Below, in pieces: positions 46,806-55,084 of a stretch of DNA of 64,000 bases; positions within the stretch are counted from its first letter, which is position 1; every line of letters starts with the position of its first letter. Made by a program: the position numbers and the translations under genes. A model generated the notes under the pieces. That model did not search any database and was not told the origin of the DNA. It saw nothing but the letters and a program-made list of their open reading frames with translations. Origin of the DNA: Neptuniibacter caesariensis (GTDB lineage: Bacteria; Pseudomonadota; Gammaproteobacteria; Pseudomonadales; Balneatricaceae); the NCBI RefSeq assembly GCF_000153345.1, contig NZ_CH724128.1:1-64000 (forward strand), read 5' to 3'.

Positions 46806-47997
46806 GTTTAATTTCCTTCGCGCCGAGGGTCCAGATATCGTAGTTGCTATCCAGAATCGTTACTGGCTTATGATCAGACGTCAGAATTTTGCGATAGAAG
46901 AAAGCAATAATGTTTTCTATCTCTTCTACTGAAAGTACTTTGGTGATCCCGCCCGTGATGATGATGGAGTTGATCGCCAATAGTTTCAGATTGATATAAG
47001 CCTTACGGTAGTGGGAAATTTTGCAGAGAACAAGGAAAATCGCCAATTGCATCAGTACCTTGGTCGCTTTGTCGCTCTGCTCATCAAAAATATTTTCTGT
47101 CACTTTAAGGTGGGTCAGAAGTTCGTAGGTGAACTCATTATTTTGTGCCGCGTAAATCAGTGACTGCTTGGATTTATAAACCCCAAGCTTTTTGAATACC
47201 AGACGGTCAAATTCGTTCTCAGTTACGATATTGTCATCGACCAAATCTTTTGAGTAGTGAATGTCGGTTGTTGCACCGCCAATATCCAACAGGATAAACG
47301 GGTTGACTACCGAGTAGCTGGCATCGATATGCGGTAAAGCCTGGTTAACCACATAGGGTGTAGAGAAGATCTGGTTACTGGTGATCTGATAGAGGTTTTT
47401 AATATCCTCTTTACCCATAATATCTTGTTGGTACAGGTTGGTCAGATACTCCTTGAGATGCTCTTCCACGATATGCAGGCGATTATCGATAACATTTGGC
47501 AGTACTGCCAGGTTATCGATGTTTGCCGCTACGCTGTTCGCATCCTTTTCACTACCGACAAATACAATGTTTGAGTAGTTCAGTTGCTCAAGGTAGTTGT
47601 ACAGATCCTGTCCGAAGATATTACTGTGGGAATCAATGCCGCCAACGATGATAACTACATCGATCAGATCGCCAGGTACTGAGTACTCGGCGATATTTTG
47701 ATAAAGCAGGGTATCGATAATGTTGATGCCTGAATTGAACGCGATGTTGGTCGCATACTTCAGAGAGAATGAGTTAGTCAGGCCGATAATCAGTGTACTT
47801 AAGCCACCATTTGCCGAAGAGCAGATGTGCACATCATCTTTGTTAAAGCGCTCGATGGTTGAGCCGCTTTTTTGCAGAAGATCATCCAGGATGTCTTTAT
47901 TGAAATCACGGAAGTGCTGCTCGATGCTATCCGGCGTACTTAGCTTGAAATAGGTACTGCCCACATCAATCAGCAGTTTTTCGTTATCCTGGCTCAT
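46795..47997 (-). CDS. glmL: GlmL/MutL-like glutamate mutase accessory ATPase (ASKHA fold)
   Basis: 400 residues of the MutL/GlmL family, thought to be an ATPase chaperone or reactivase for B12 mutase. Phosphate 1 LLIDVGSTYFKL (8-19), CSSANGGLSTLIIGLT (59-74), VVIIVGGIDSH (114-124), phosphate 2 DIGGATTDIHY (238-248) and a late ITGG loop match the order of the family. It is shorter than the clostridial proteins (around 460) and diverged at loops that normally read GGTDGG. Overlaps glmE by ATGA and the ligase gene by 11 bp. Rich in Asn, Ile and Asp. Confidence 0.85.
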   Translation of the reverse strand: MSQDNEKLLIDVGSTYFKLSTPDSIEQHFRDFNKDILDDLLQKSGSTIERFNKDDVHICSSANGGLSTLIIGLTNSFSLKYATNIAFNSGINIIDTLLYQNIAEYSVPGDLIDVVIIVGGIDSHSNIFGQDLYNYLEQLNYSNIVFVGSEKDANSVAANIDNLAVLPNVIDNRLHIVEEHLKEYLTNLYQQDIMGKEDIKNLYQITSNQIFSTPYVVNQALPHIDASYSVVNPFILLDIGGATTDIHYSKDLVDDNIVTENEFDRLVFKKLGVYKSKQSLIYAAQNNEFTYELLTHLKVTENIFDEQSDKATKVLMQLAIFLVLCKISHYRKAYINLKLLAINSIIITGGITKVLSVEEIENIIAFFYRKILTSDHKPVTILDSNYDIWTLGAKEIKHVD

Positions 47998-49358
47998 TGC
48001 ATAATACCTATATCGTGAATGATGTCGTTTACGATGCCTTTAGTGTCTTTGCTTAGGTCGCACTGGGCACGTTCATATTCGAAGCAGCGATCAGGGATCG
48101 GCACGTTACCGCGGTCGATGATACGGATATTCTTATTCGCATCACGGATAGTAATCATATTGTTGTGATTAATAATGTGCGGGGAGAACGGTACGTCGAT
48201 AACGCCATTTTTGATGGAGTTAAATACCTTACGCCACAGTGTATCAGCCGGATCGTTGAAGACTGCTTCCATAATCGCTTTAACTTCCAAAGTGAGGATC
48301 TCTTCCTCTTCCTCATCAACGATATTAGGTAAGCCATTAAGAATACGCAGTGTGTATTGCGTATCAGCGACTGTTTTTGCATTAGCCTGTGGTGTTGGGA
48401 TACCGGTCGCCTCTTCGCGAGTTTTGGTGATGATCTTGTCTGCACCGACCATAGAGGCGATTACCGTAGACATGTTGATCAACTGCTCAGCGAAATCTTT
48501 GTTCATCGGGAATGCGCCCATCCACTGATGATAAACCAGATGGATTGCAGCATCGCCGCAGCCGATCTCTTCAGCATAGAAACGCGCCAGTTTCTTAATG
48601 ACTGCACCCGTTACGATGTCCTGGTTCATTGAGCCTTGCTGTGAGAAGGAAACCGAGAATGATTTAACGCCTTCCTCTAGAGCCAGCAGCATTTCCAGCA
48701 ACTGGATCACGATAGTAATGGAAGGTGGCACTAGCGTTGCTGTTAACGGACCGAAGGATTCACGGTTAATTGGCTCATTAAGCTCTGAGTAGTTAGCGCA
48801 GACACGCTCAACATACTTCCAGTACAGAAAGGCTTTATCAAGCGGGAAGTTTTTTGAGTACGGAAGCAGGTAAGTGATCGGACCACCTTCGATCTCGAAG
48901 ATACCTGAAGCGATAGCAGTTTCAATCAGCAGGCGAGCATCTGGTGTGCCATGACGCAGGCTGACCGGCTTATTGAAGTTGGTGATCATCTTACGAGTCG
49001 TTCGGTAGCCGTGGTTAACCAGCGGATAGCCGTTCAGCATGTCGATCTCGTTTTCTTCACTCAGGCGCAGCATCTTTTTCGCTGTGCCGTAGTCGTTAAG
49101 ACGGGTGTTCGAGTCGATCGTCAGCGGCAGCACATCTACATTGGATTCTACGAAGAACTCATACAGGTCAAACTGCTGCTTGTAGGTAGGGAAGCCGCCA
49201 CGTGGCTGGACCAGCATTTTGTCGGCTTTGGCAAAGTGGTGCGAAATGAACAAATCTTTGCTGGCATTCCGAACAAACTCTTCAACTTCGTCGAAGTCAA
49301 AGTTATCTACATACTCATTGCTGAGGATGATCTCTCTTTCTTCTTGCAGCAGGCTCAT
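47994..49358 (-). CDS. glmE: Glutamate mutase epsilon subunit (methylaspartate mutase E)
   Basis: TIM-barrel catalytic subunit of adenosylcobalamin-dependent glutamate mutase (L-glutamate to (2S,3S)-3-methylaspartate). 454 residues. The residues known from the Clostridium cochlearium enzyme align at a near-constant offset: R53, R86, R135 (carboxylate-binding arginines), E157 (base), Y163, Y167, and K312/E316 near the adenosyl ribose. Motifs: LVQPRGGFP, TIDSNTRLND, SLRHGTPDARLL, FEIEGGPITYLLPY, KTREEATGIPT. This pattern strongly supports true glutamate mutase chemistry. Coupled by 4-bp overlaps to glmS upstream and glmL downstream. Confidence 0.92.
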   Translation of the reverse strand: MSLLQEEREIILSNEYVDNFDFDEVEEFVRNASKDLFISHHFAKADKMLVQPRGGFPTYKQQFDLYEFFVESNVDVLPLTIDSNTRLNDYGTAKKMLRLSEENEIDMLNGYPLVNHGYRTTRKMITNFNKPVSLRHGTPDARLLIETAIASGIFEIEGGPITYLLPYSKNFPLDKAFLYWKYVERVCANYSELNEPINRESFGPLTATLVPPSITIVIQLLEMLLALEEGVKSFSVSFSQQGSMNQDIVTGAVIKKLARFYAEEIGCGDAAIHLVYHQWMGAFPMNKDFAEQLINMSTVIASMVGADKIITKTREEATGIPTPQANAKTVADTQYTLRILNGLPNIVDEEEEEILTLEVKAIMEAVFNDPADTLWRKVFNSIKNGVIDVPFSPHIINHNNMITIRDANKNIRIIDRGNVPIPDRCFEYERAQCDLSKDTKGIVNDIIHDIGIMQ

Positions 49359-49768
49359 TGCGTCTTTCTCTTTTCAATAAACTCTTCAAGCCAGTCCAAT
49401 CCGGTATTCAGATCGATCTGGTGGCAGACCAGGTCAAAACCGTAGTTTTTATACTTACGCTCGATCTCTTCAGCGTCACCGCGACCTACCGCCAGGTTAC
49501 CGCCGATCATCATGATCAGATCGTCCAGATTCTTATACTTTGACTTCAGGGCTTTGACCTCACGGCTCCAGCCCTCAGCTTCGCCGTTCAAAGATGAAAT
49601 CAGCAGAATATTTGCGCCGGTCTCTACAACCGCATCAAAAAACTCTTCCAGGTGTGTGTTCACACCCAGATTAAATACCTCATACCCCCTGGCATTGAGG
49701 GAGAGCTCCATGAGTCGGTTGGCAACTACGTGAATATCGTTGCCAACTACGCCTGTTACTACCTTCAT
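49355..49768 (-). CDS. glmS: Glutamate mutase sigma subunit, B12-binding
   Basis: 137 residues, the exact family length. B12-binding fold: D11-x-H13 provides the cobalt-ligand His; the usual DxHxxG reads DIHVVA (Gly to Ala at 16). SSL (58-60) and IGGNLAVGRGD (88-98) are present. The later PGT loop of clostridial sigma subunits is replaced by HQIDLNTG. First gene of the operon; ATG 49768 is chosen by alignment with the family start (no strong Shine-Dalgarno). No cobalamin riboswitch lies in the 108 bp upstream. Confidence 0.9.
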   Translation of the reverse strand: MKVVTGVVGNDIHVVANRLMELSLNARGYEVFNLGVNTHLEEFFDAVVETGANILLISSLNGEAEGWSREVKALKSKYKNLDDLIMMIGGNLAVGRGDAEEIERKYKNYGFDLVCHQIDLNTGLDWLEEFIEKRKTQ

Positions 49769-49808
49769 AGAATGTGGTCCGCTGTAAATTGGGGTGCGTA
49801 TATTACCA

Positions 49809-49845
49809 AGATTTTCTATCAAAATCTGGCCCCCGGGTGATAGAA
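49809..49845. promoter_or_regulatory. Overlapping palindromes between glmS and rraA
   Basis: AGATTTT-ctatc-AAAATCT (49809-49827) is a perfect 7-bp inverted repeat, overlapping TTCTATCA (49814-49821) whose inverted copy TGATAGAA is at 49838-49845. The site lies between the divergent starts and may be an operator for the mutase operon or a cruciform; no regulator gene is adjacent. Confidence 0.4.
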
Positions 49846-49876
49846 TGCGCTGCAATTGACCGTTCAGGGAGCAAAT

Positions 49877-50356
49877 ATGACTTTTTTCACTGCAGATATC
49901 TGTGATGAACACAGCGAAAAGGTAGCGGTGCTGGGGCCGGGCTACAGCAACTTTGGTGGTGCGACGCACTGTCAGGGTGAGATCGTGACTATCAAGCTAG
50001 ATAAGAATAATTCTGATCTGATTGGCCTGTTGCGTGATGAAGACGGTGCAGGCAAGGTTGTTGTAGTGGATGTTGATCAGGAATACTTCGCAGTTGTGGG
50101 CGAAAACCTGATGAAGTTTGCGCAGCAGAACAGTTACTCGGGCATCGTGATTAACGGTTATATTCGCGATACTTTCCAGATCAAGGATATTCCGGTGGCA
50201 TTATTTGCGCTGGGGACTTGTTCGCGTAAATCGATCCCTGTGACCTCAGGTGAGCGCGGTATTGCTTTGTCGTTTGGTGGGGTTGAGTTTAAGCAGGGTG
50301 ACTACCTGTATGCAGATACTGATGGTGTGATCGTTACTGCGGAAAAGATTGTCTAA
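49877..50356 (+). CDS. rraA: Ribonuclease E activity regulator RraA
   Basis: 159-residue trimeric RNase E inhibitor (related to HMG/4-hydroxy-2-oxoglutarate-type aldolases). TADICDEHSEKVAVLGPGYSNFGG at the start and GIVINGYIRD, CSRKSIPVTSGERG later are characteristic. ATG 49877 has AGGGA upstream; the TTG at 49856 is less likely. Divergent from the glutamate mutase operon. Confidence 0.94.
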   Translation: MTFFTADICDEHSEKVAVLGPGYSNFGGATHCQGEIVTIKLDKNNSDLIGLLRDEDGAGKVVVVDVDQEYFAVVGENLMKFAQQNSYSGIVINGYIRDTFQIKDIPVALFALGTCSRKSIPVTSGERGIALSFGGVEFKQGDYLYADTDGVIVTAEKIV

Positions 50357-50403
50357 CTTGATTTGAGATTCCTGGCCTGAGTTAAAGGTTGGGATTTGGG
50401 CAT

Positions 50404-50437
50404 AAAAAAGCCGGTTGCATAGCATCCGGCTTTTTTG
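50404..50437. terminator. Bidirectional terminator between rraA and the aminotransferase gene
   Basis: Stem AGCCGGTTGC / GCATCCGGCT (one mismatch), flanked by A-run and T-run, between convergent genes. Confidence 0.88.
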
Positions 50438-50456
50438 TATCTGACTCTAGGCTCGG

Positions 50457-51644
50457 TTATAGAATCTTAGCCAGGGACTCAGTCAGGTAATCAACGTTTG
50501 ACTGAGAGATGCCTGCCACGTTGATGCGGCTGGAATCCACAACGTAGATGCTGAACTCGTCCTGTAGGCGGGTTACCTGTGCCTGATCGATGCCCAGGAA
50601 TGAGAACATTCCGTTTTGGCGCGTGATAAAGCTAAAGTCCTGAGTAACGCCTTTTTCAGCTAGTTTCTCAACCAAGAGCTGGCGTGTTCCGTTGATGCGA
50701 TCGCGCATCTCTTTCAGTTCTGCGTGCCACTGAGCGGACAGCTCTTCCGAGCTTAGGATTGTTTCAACAATCGCTGCGCCATGTGCAGGTGGCATAGAAT
50801 ACAGAACACGTACAACGCGGTTTAGCACTGCGCCGATAATGTCTGCAGAAGCTGCGTCTTTACCGATGATGGAGCAACCGCCGATACGCTCACGGTATAG
50901 GCCGAAGTTCTTAGAGCATGAGCTGCACACAATCAGCTCGTCAACGGTGTTAGCCATCAGGCGCAGACCGTAGGCATCTTCATCGAGACCATTGCCGAAG
51001 CCCTGGTACGCAATGTCGATCACTGGCATAAAGCCTTTTTCTTTGGCTAATTCTGCAACTTGTTGCCACTGCTCATTGTTCAGGTCCATGCCGCTTGGGT
51101 TATGGCAGCATGCGTGTAATAGAACAGCATCGCCTGCCGGAACTTGTTTCAGCGCTTCAGTCATCGCTGCAAAGTCCAGGCATTTGTTTTCATAATCGTA
51201 GTACGGGTAGGTTTTAACAGTCAGGCCGGCTGCTGTGAAAACACCTTGATGGTTAGCCCATGTCGGGTTGCTAACCCAGATAGTCGCACCCGCTTTACAG
51301 GTTTTCAGGAACTCACCCGCAAGACGCAGTGCGCCTGTGCCGCCAGGGGTGGATACTGTACGGATACGATTTTGTTTAATAATGTCATGCTCGCCCAGTA
51401 ACAGATCAGCGATCTTGTCATTAAACAGGGAGGAGCCTGCTGAACCCAGGTAGGTTTTCGTTGTTTCGTTGTCTACGCGGAGTTTTTCAGCAGTTTTAAC
51501 GCAAGCCAGAACCGGTGTATTGCCGGCTTCGTCTTTATAGATACCAGGACCAAGATCGATTTTGTTCGGATTTTCGTCGGCTTTGAATTTAATAGACAAG
51601 CCAAGGATTGGATCCGCTGGTGGTGCCATTAACTCAGAAAACAT
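50457..51644 (-). CDS. Aromatic/aspartate aminotransferase (class I, subgroup I-alpha)
   Basis: PLP enzyme of 395 residues of the AspC/TyrB family. Substrate-arm N-terminus KIDLGPGIYKDEAGNTPVL, LGSAGSSLFNDKIA, the PLP Asp in PVIDIAYQGFGNGLDED, and the Schiff-base Lys in CSSCSKNFGLYRERIGGC. It would transaminate aspartate, tyrosine or phenylalanine with 2-oxoglutarate/glutamate, so it shares glutamate and acidic amino acids with the neighbouring mutase operon, but it has its own promoter. AspC versus TyrB cannot be decided. Confidence 0.93.
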   Translation of the reverse strand: MFSELMAPPADPILGLSIKFKADENPNKIDLGPGIYKDEAGNTPVLACVKTAEKLRVDNETTKTYLGSAGSSLFNDKIADLLLGEHDIIKQNRIRTVSTPGGTGALRLAGEFLKTCKAGATIWVSNPTWANHQGVFTAAGLTVKTYPYYDYENKCLDFAAMTEALKQVPAGDAVLLHACCHNPSGMDLNNEQWQQVAELAKEKGFMPVIDIAYQGFGNGLDEDAYGLRLMANTVDELIVCSSCSKNFGLYRERIGGCSIIGKDAASADIIGAVLNRVVRVLYSMPPAHGAAIVETILSSEELSAQWHAELKEMRDRINGTRQLLVEKLAEKGVTQDFSFITRQNGMFSFLGIDQAQVTRLQDEFSIYVVDSSRINVAGISQSNVDYLTESLAKIL

Positions 51645-51882
51645 GGAGTTTTATACCTTTTACTGAAAGTGCGTTTGTTATCAACTGCTAAGGGCAGTAT
51701 AGACCCCGCCATTCTGGCGAAAAAAGGCAGGGGCAGAAATTATACAGTAACAAATATAATCTTGCGCGAAATTTGGGCGCTAATAGTAGATTTTATTTCA
51801 TAAAGTGCCCAGTAAATTGGCTTTTTCGCGTTGATATCCCGTTTTGCCAGATTTTTTATTACAGATTTGGCTTTTCTGCCGT

Positions 51883-53010
51883 TTATAGCGCGACTTTATT
51901 CTTGCGTGGATGGAGCGACAGTGGTTGGTCTAACCCTTTCCCTTGGCGGCTAGCTAAATTGCCCAAAGCCCATTCAGCGTGCTCACGAACTATGGCAGAG
52001 GGGTGTTCTGTCTTTTCTTTCAGTGCTGTAATTGTGTCTTTCCCGCCAGAACTATTGCCCAGTGCAATAGCGATGTTTCTAAGCCAGCCTTCATAGCCTG
52101 TGCGGCGAATTGCAGAGCCCTCTGTCCTTTTCAGAAACTCCTCTTCGCTCCAGTTAAAGAGGCTGATCAGTTCGCTCTGATCAAGTTTTTGACGAGGATG
52201 GAAATCCTGTTCCTGAGTGAAATTGGCAAAGCGATTCCAGGGACAGATGAGTTGGCAGTCATCGCAACCAAAAATTCGATTGCCCATCAGTGGGCGCAGC
52301 TCTTCAGGAATGGAGCCGCTATGCTCAATGGTCAGGTAAGAAATACAGCGTTTGGCATCCAGTAAGTGGGGCGCAGGGAAAGCCGCCGTCGGGCAAACAT
52401 CCATGCAGGCGGTGCACTTGCCACAATGGTTCTCGGTTATCGGTTGATCCAGTGGTAGTGGTAGGTCTATGAAAAGCTCGCCGAGGAAGAAAAGTGACCC
52501 TGCGTGGCGATTAAGAACCAAAGTGTGTTTGCCGCGCCAGCCAATGCCGGCTTTTTCGGCTAGCGGGCGCTCAAGTACCGGTGCACTGTCTACAAATGCA
52601 CGGTAAACGCTACAGCCGACCTCTTCATCAATTCGCTTACCTAACTGGGTAAGGCGTTTACGGATCAGTTTGTGATAATCACGCCCCAGCGTATAGCGGG
52701 ATACATAGGCTTGGTCAGGATCTTCAAGGTTGTTCAGAGCCTGCGTGTCAGGGGGTAAATAGTCCATTCTCACGCAGATGATTCTCTGGGCGCCTGGTAC
52801 CAGTTCGGCCGCATTAAAGCGCTTGTCCATATGGTTGGTCAGATAGTTCATCTCGCCGTGGTACTGTCGATTAAGCCACTCTTTATAATGTTCCTGTTCT
52901 GCTGTCAGATCACAGTCGGTAATGCCGCATTGTTGAAACCCGAGTTCTAATGCCCACTGTTTTATTTTATCAGCGAGCTGGGAAAGCGCTTCGGGTGATA
53001 ATGTAGGCAT
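51883..53010 (-). CDS. queG: Epoxyqueuosine reductase QueG
   Basis: Cobalamin-dependent last step of queuosine synthesis in tRNA. 375 residues. Two [4Fe-4S] motifs: CGKCTACMDVCPTAAF and CDDCQLICPWNRFANF. The C-terminal HEAT-like part ends LIREHAEWALGNL-like (SAIVREHAEWALGNLAS). Divergent from nnr with 37 bp between starts. A second B12 enzyme in the window besides glutamate mutase. Confidence 0.96.
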   Translation of the reverse strand: MPTLSPEALSQLADKIKQWALELGFQQCGITDCDLTAEQEHYKEWLNRQYHGEMNYLTNHMDKRFNAAELVPGAQRIICVRMDYLPPDTQALNNLEDPDQAYVSRYTLGRDYHKLIRKRLTQLGKRIDEEVGCSVYRAFVDSAPVLERPLAEKAGIGWRGKHTLVLNRHAGSLFFLGELFIDLPLPLDQPITENHCGKCTACMDVCPTAAFPAPHLLDAKRCISYLTIEHSGSIPEELRPLMGNRIFGCDDCQLICPWNRFANFTQEQDFHPRQKLDQSELISLFNWSEEEFLKRTEGSAIRRTGYEGWLRNIAIALGNSSGGKDTITALKEKTEHPSAIVREHAEWALGNLASRQGKGLDQPLSLHPRKNKVAL

Positions 53011-53047
53011 AGTTTAAACTTGCTCCCTTAGGGGCGGATTACTCATA

Positions 53048-54595
53048 ATGAAAGAAAAAGCAGTAGTGATTCAGATGTCTATAAACCGATCTCAGTTGCC
53101 AGCCCCATTATACACGGCTGAGCAAACCCGCGTACTTGATCGTACTGCGATAGAGGAATTTTCTATACCCGGTATACGCCTTATGCAGCGTGCTGGGCAT
53201 GCGGTTTTTGCTGAAATCGTCGAGCGATACCCATCCCTCCGTTCTATGACAATTCTGTGTGGGTCAGGGAATAATGGTGGCGATGGGTTTGTGATTGCTT
53301 TACTGGCGCGTCAGAAGGGCGTGAAGGTCCAGCTACTGTGTGTCGGGCAGAATGATTTTGCAGACAAACTTAAAGGTGAAGCAAAAGAGGCCTGGGTACA
53401 ACTGCAAGCTATCGATCCCGAGTATCAACTTTATGCTGATGACATTGATTTTGAAGGGGAATTGGTGGTTGATGCGCTACTGGGAACTGGGCTGAGTGGG
53501 GCTGTGCGTGGTGCTTATGCCTCGGCTATTCATAAGATAAATCAGTCTTCCCGCTCTGTTGTCGCTGTGGATATCCCTTCTGGGTTATGTGCAGACAGCG
53601 GTAGAGTCCTGGGTTGTGCTGTCCGAGCTGATCTTACCCTGAGTTTTATTGGTTTAAAGCGTGGTTTGCTAACCTCCCAGGCGGTCGACCATTGTGGGGA
53701 GTTGTTGTTTGATGATCTTAAGGTGCCTGAAGAGGTGTGCGATCGGATTCCGGTCAATGTGTTTCGGACCACATCTGATGATCTGAATGAATTTCTCCCG
53801 CAGCGCTCTCGAAGTGCCCATAAAGGTAATTTTGGTCGGGTGCTGATTGTTGGGGGGAATTCAGGCATGGGAGGCGCGGCTTTGTTGGCGGCGCAGGCTG
53901 CTATGCGAAGCGGAGCAGGATTAGTGAGTCTGGCGACACGTGAGGCTCATGTAACTGCCTCTCTGGTGCGTTGCCCAGAGGTGATGGTTCACGCTGTGGA
54001 GTCAACGGGAGCATTAGCGCCATTACTAGAGCAAGCTGAAATTATTGTTATAGGTCCGGGGCTCGGGCAGAATGCTTGGTCGGATCAGATGTTGCGTGCG
54101 GCTTTTGCGAGTAATAAACCGATGGTTTTAGATGCGGATGCGCTTAACTTGCTGTCTGACCGGCATAAATCGCTATTGAGGCCTCGAGATAACTGGATCT
54201 GTACCCCGCATCCGGGTGAAGCTGCCAGGCTATTGCGCTCGAGCGTGGCTGAGATTGAGGAGGATCGTTTTGCCTCAGTGGAACAGCTGCAAAATCGTCT
54301 CGGTGGCAGTGTTGTGTTAAAAGGAGCCGGATCATTGGTTTGTGCGGGTGAGGCTGTTTACCTTTGTAATGCAGGTAATCCCGGCATGGCTGTCGGAGGC
54401 ATGGGTGATGTGCTTTCCGGAATCTGCGGTGCTTTTATGGCTCAGGGGTTGAGTCCTGAGCTGGCCGCGCGACTTGCGGTATATGTTCACGCGAGGTCAG
54501 CTGATAAGATTGTCGAAAAACAAGGTGAAAGAGGATTGCTGGCGTCGGATCTGTTTGCAGCAATTCCAGGAGTGATAAACGGGAAATATGAGTAG
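53048..54595 (+). CDS. nnr: Bifunctional NAD(P)H-hydrate epimerase / ADP-dependent dehydratase
   Basis: Repairs hydrated NAD(P)H. 515 residues: N-terminal YjeF_N epimerase (CGSGNNGGDGFVIALLA, VAVDIPSGLCADSG) and C-terminal carbohydrate-kinase-like dehydratase (GRVLIVGGNSGMGGAALLAA, PHPGEAARLL, GMAVGGMGDVLSGICGAF). A later ATG at 53075 is an alternative start. Overlaps tsaE by 8 bp. Confidence 0.95.
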   Translation: MKEKAVVIQMSINRSQLPAPLYTAEQTRVLDRTAIEEFSIPGIRLMQRAGHAVFAEIVERYPSLRSMTILCGSGNNGGDGFVIALLARQKGVKVQLLCVGQNDFADKLKGEAKEAWVQLQAIDPEYQLYADDIDFEGELVVDALLGTGLSGAVRGAYASAIHKINQSSRSVVAVDIPSGLCADSGRVLGCAVRADLTLSFIGLKRGLLTSQAVDHCGELLFDDLKVPEEVCDRIPVNVFRTTSDDLNEFLPQRSRSAHKGNFGRVLIVGGNSGMGGAALLAAQAAMRSGAGLVSLATREAHVTASLVRCPEVMVHAVESTGALAPLLEQAEIIVIGPGLGQNAWSDQMLRAAFASNKPMVLDADALNLLSDRHKSLLRPRDNWICTPHPGEAARLLRSSVAEIEEDRFASVEQLQNRLGGSVVLKGAGSLVCAGEAVYLCNAGNPGMAVGGMGDVLSGICGAFMAQGLSPELAARLAVYVHARSADKIVEKQGERGLLASDLFAAIPGVINGKYE

Positions 54596-55064
54596 TACGG
54601 GTTCTGTGGTATTGCCTGATGAGGAGGCAATGGTTGCGTTTGGCCAGGTGATTGCTGATGCATCTGATGCGCATGGTGTGATCTTTCTTTTAGGTGACCT
54701 GGGTATGGGTAAGACGACCCTGAGTCGCGGTATATTGCGTGGCTGTGGTCATCAAGGTTCGGTTAAGAGTCCAACCTATACGCTGGTTGAGCCATACGCT
54801 ATAGGGGATAAGCAGGTCTATCATTTTGATCTGTATCGCCTGAGTGACCCAGAAGAATTAGAGTTTCTGGGAATTCGTGATTACTTTGATGAGCAGGCGC
54901 TCTGTTTGGTTGAATGGCCAGATAAAGGGCGCGGTATTTTGCCTCAGGCCGATCTGTTATTAAGTATTGAGTTAGAAGGGCAGGGGCGGAAGTTGCATTG
55001 GACAGCTCAGACTGAACTTGGTCAAGCTATGGCCGATAAGCTAGAAACAGCCGTATCTGAGTAG
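54588..55064 (+). CDS. tsaE: tRNA threonylcarbamoyladenosine synthesis ATPase TsaE
   Basis: 158-residue P-loop ATPase that works with TsaB/TsaD to make t6A37. Walker A GDLGMGKT at 36-43, then KSPTYTLVEPY and YHFDLYRLSDPEELEFLG, both family hallmarks. Starts inside the end of nnr. Confidence 0.96.
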   Translation: MSSTGSVVLPDEEAMVAFGQVIADASDAHGVIFLLGDLGMGKTTLSRGILRGCGHQGSVKSPTYTLVEPYAIGDKQVYHFDLYRLSDPEELEFLGIRDYFDEQALCLVEWPDKGRGILPQADLLLSIELEGQGRKLHWTAQTELGQAMADKLETAVSE

Positions 55065-55084
55065 TAGGGGAATACTTAAGTTAT

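Noticed and set aside
49769-49876. Cobalamin riboswitch before the glutamate mutase operon
   Set aside because: The gap is 108 bp and shows no B12-box-like stretch or the needed length; only short palindromes are seen.
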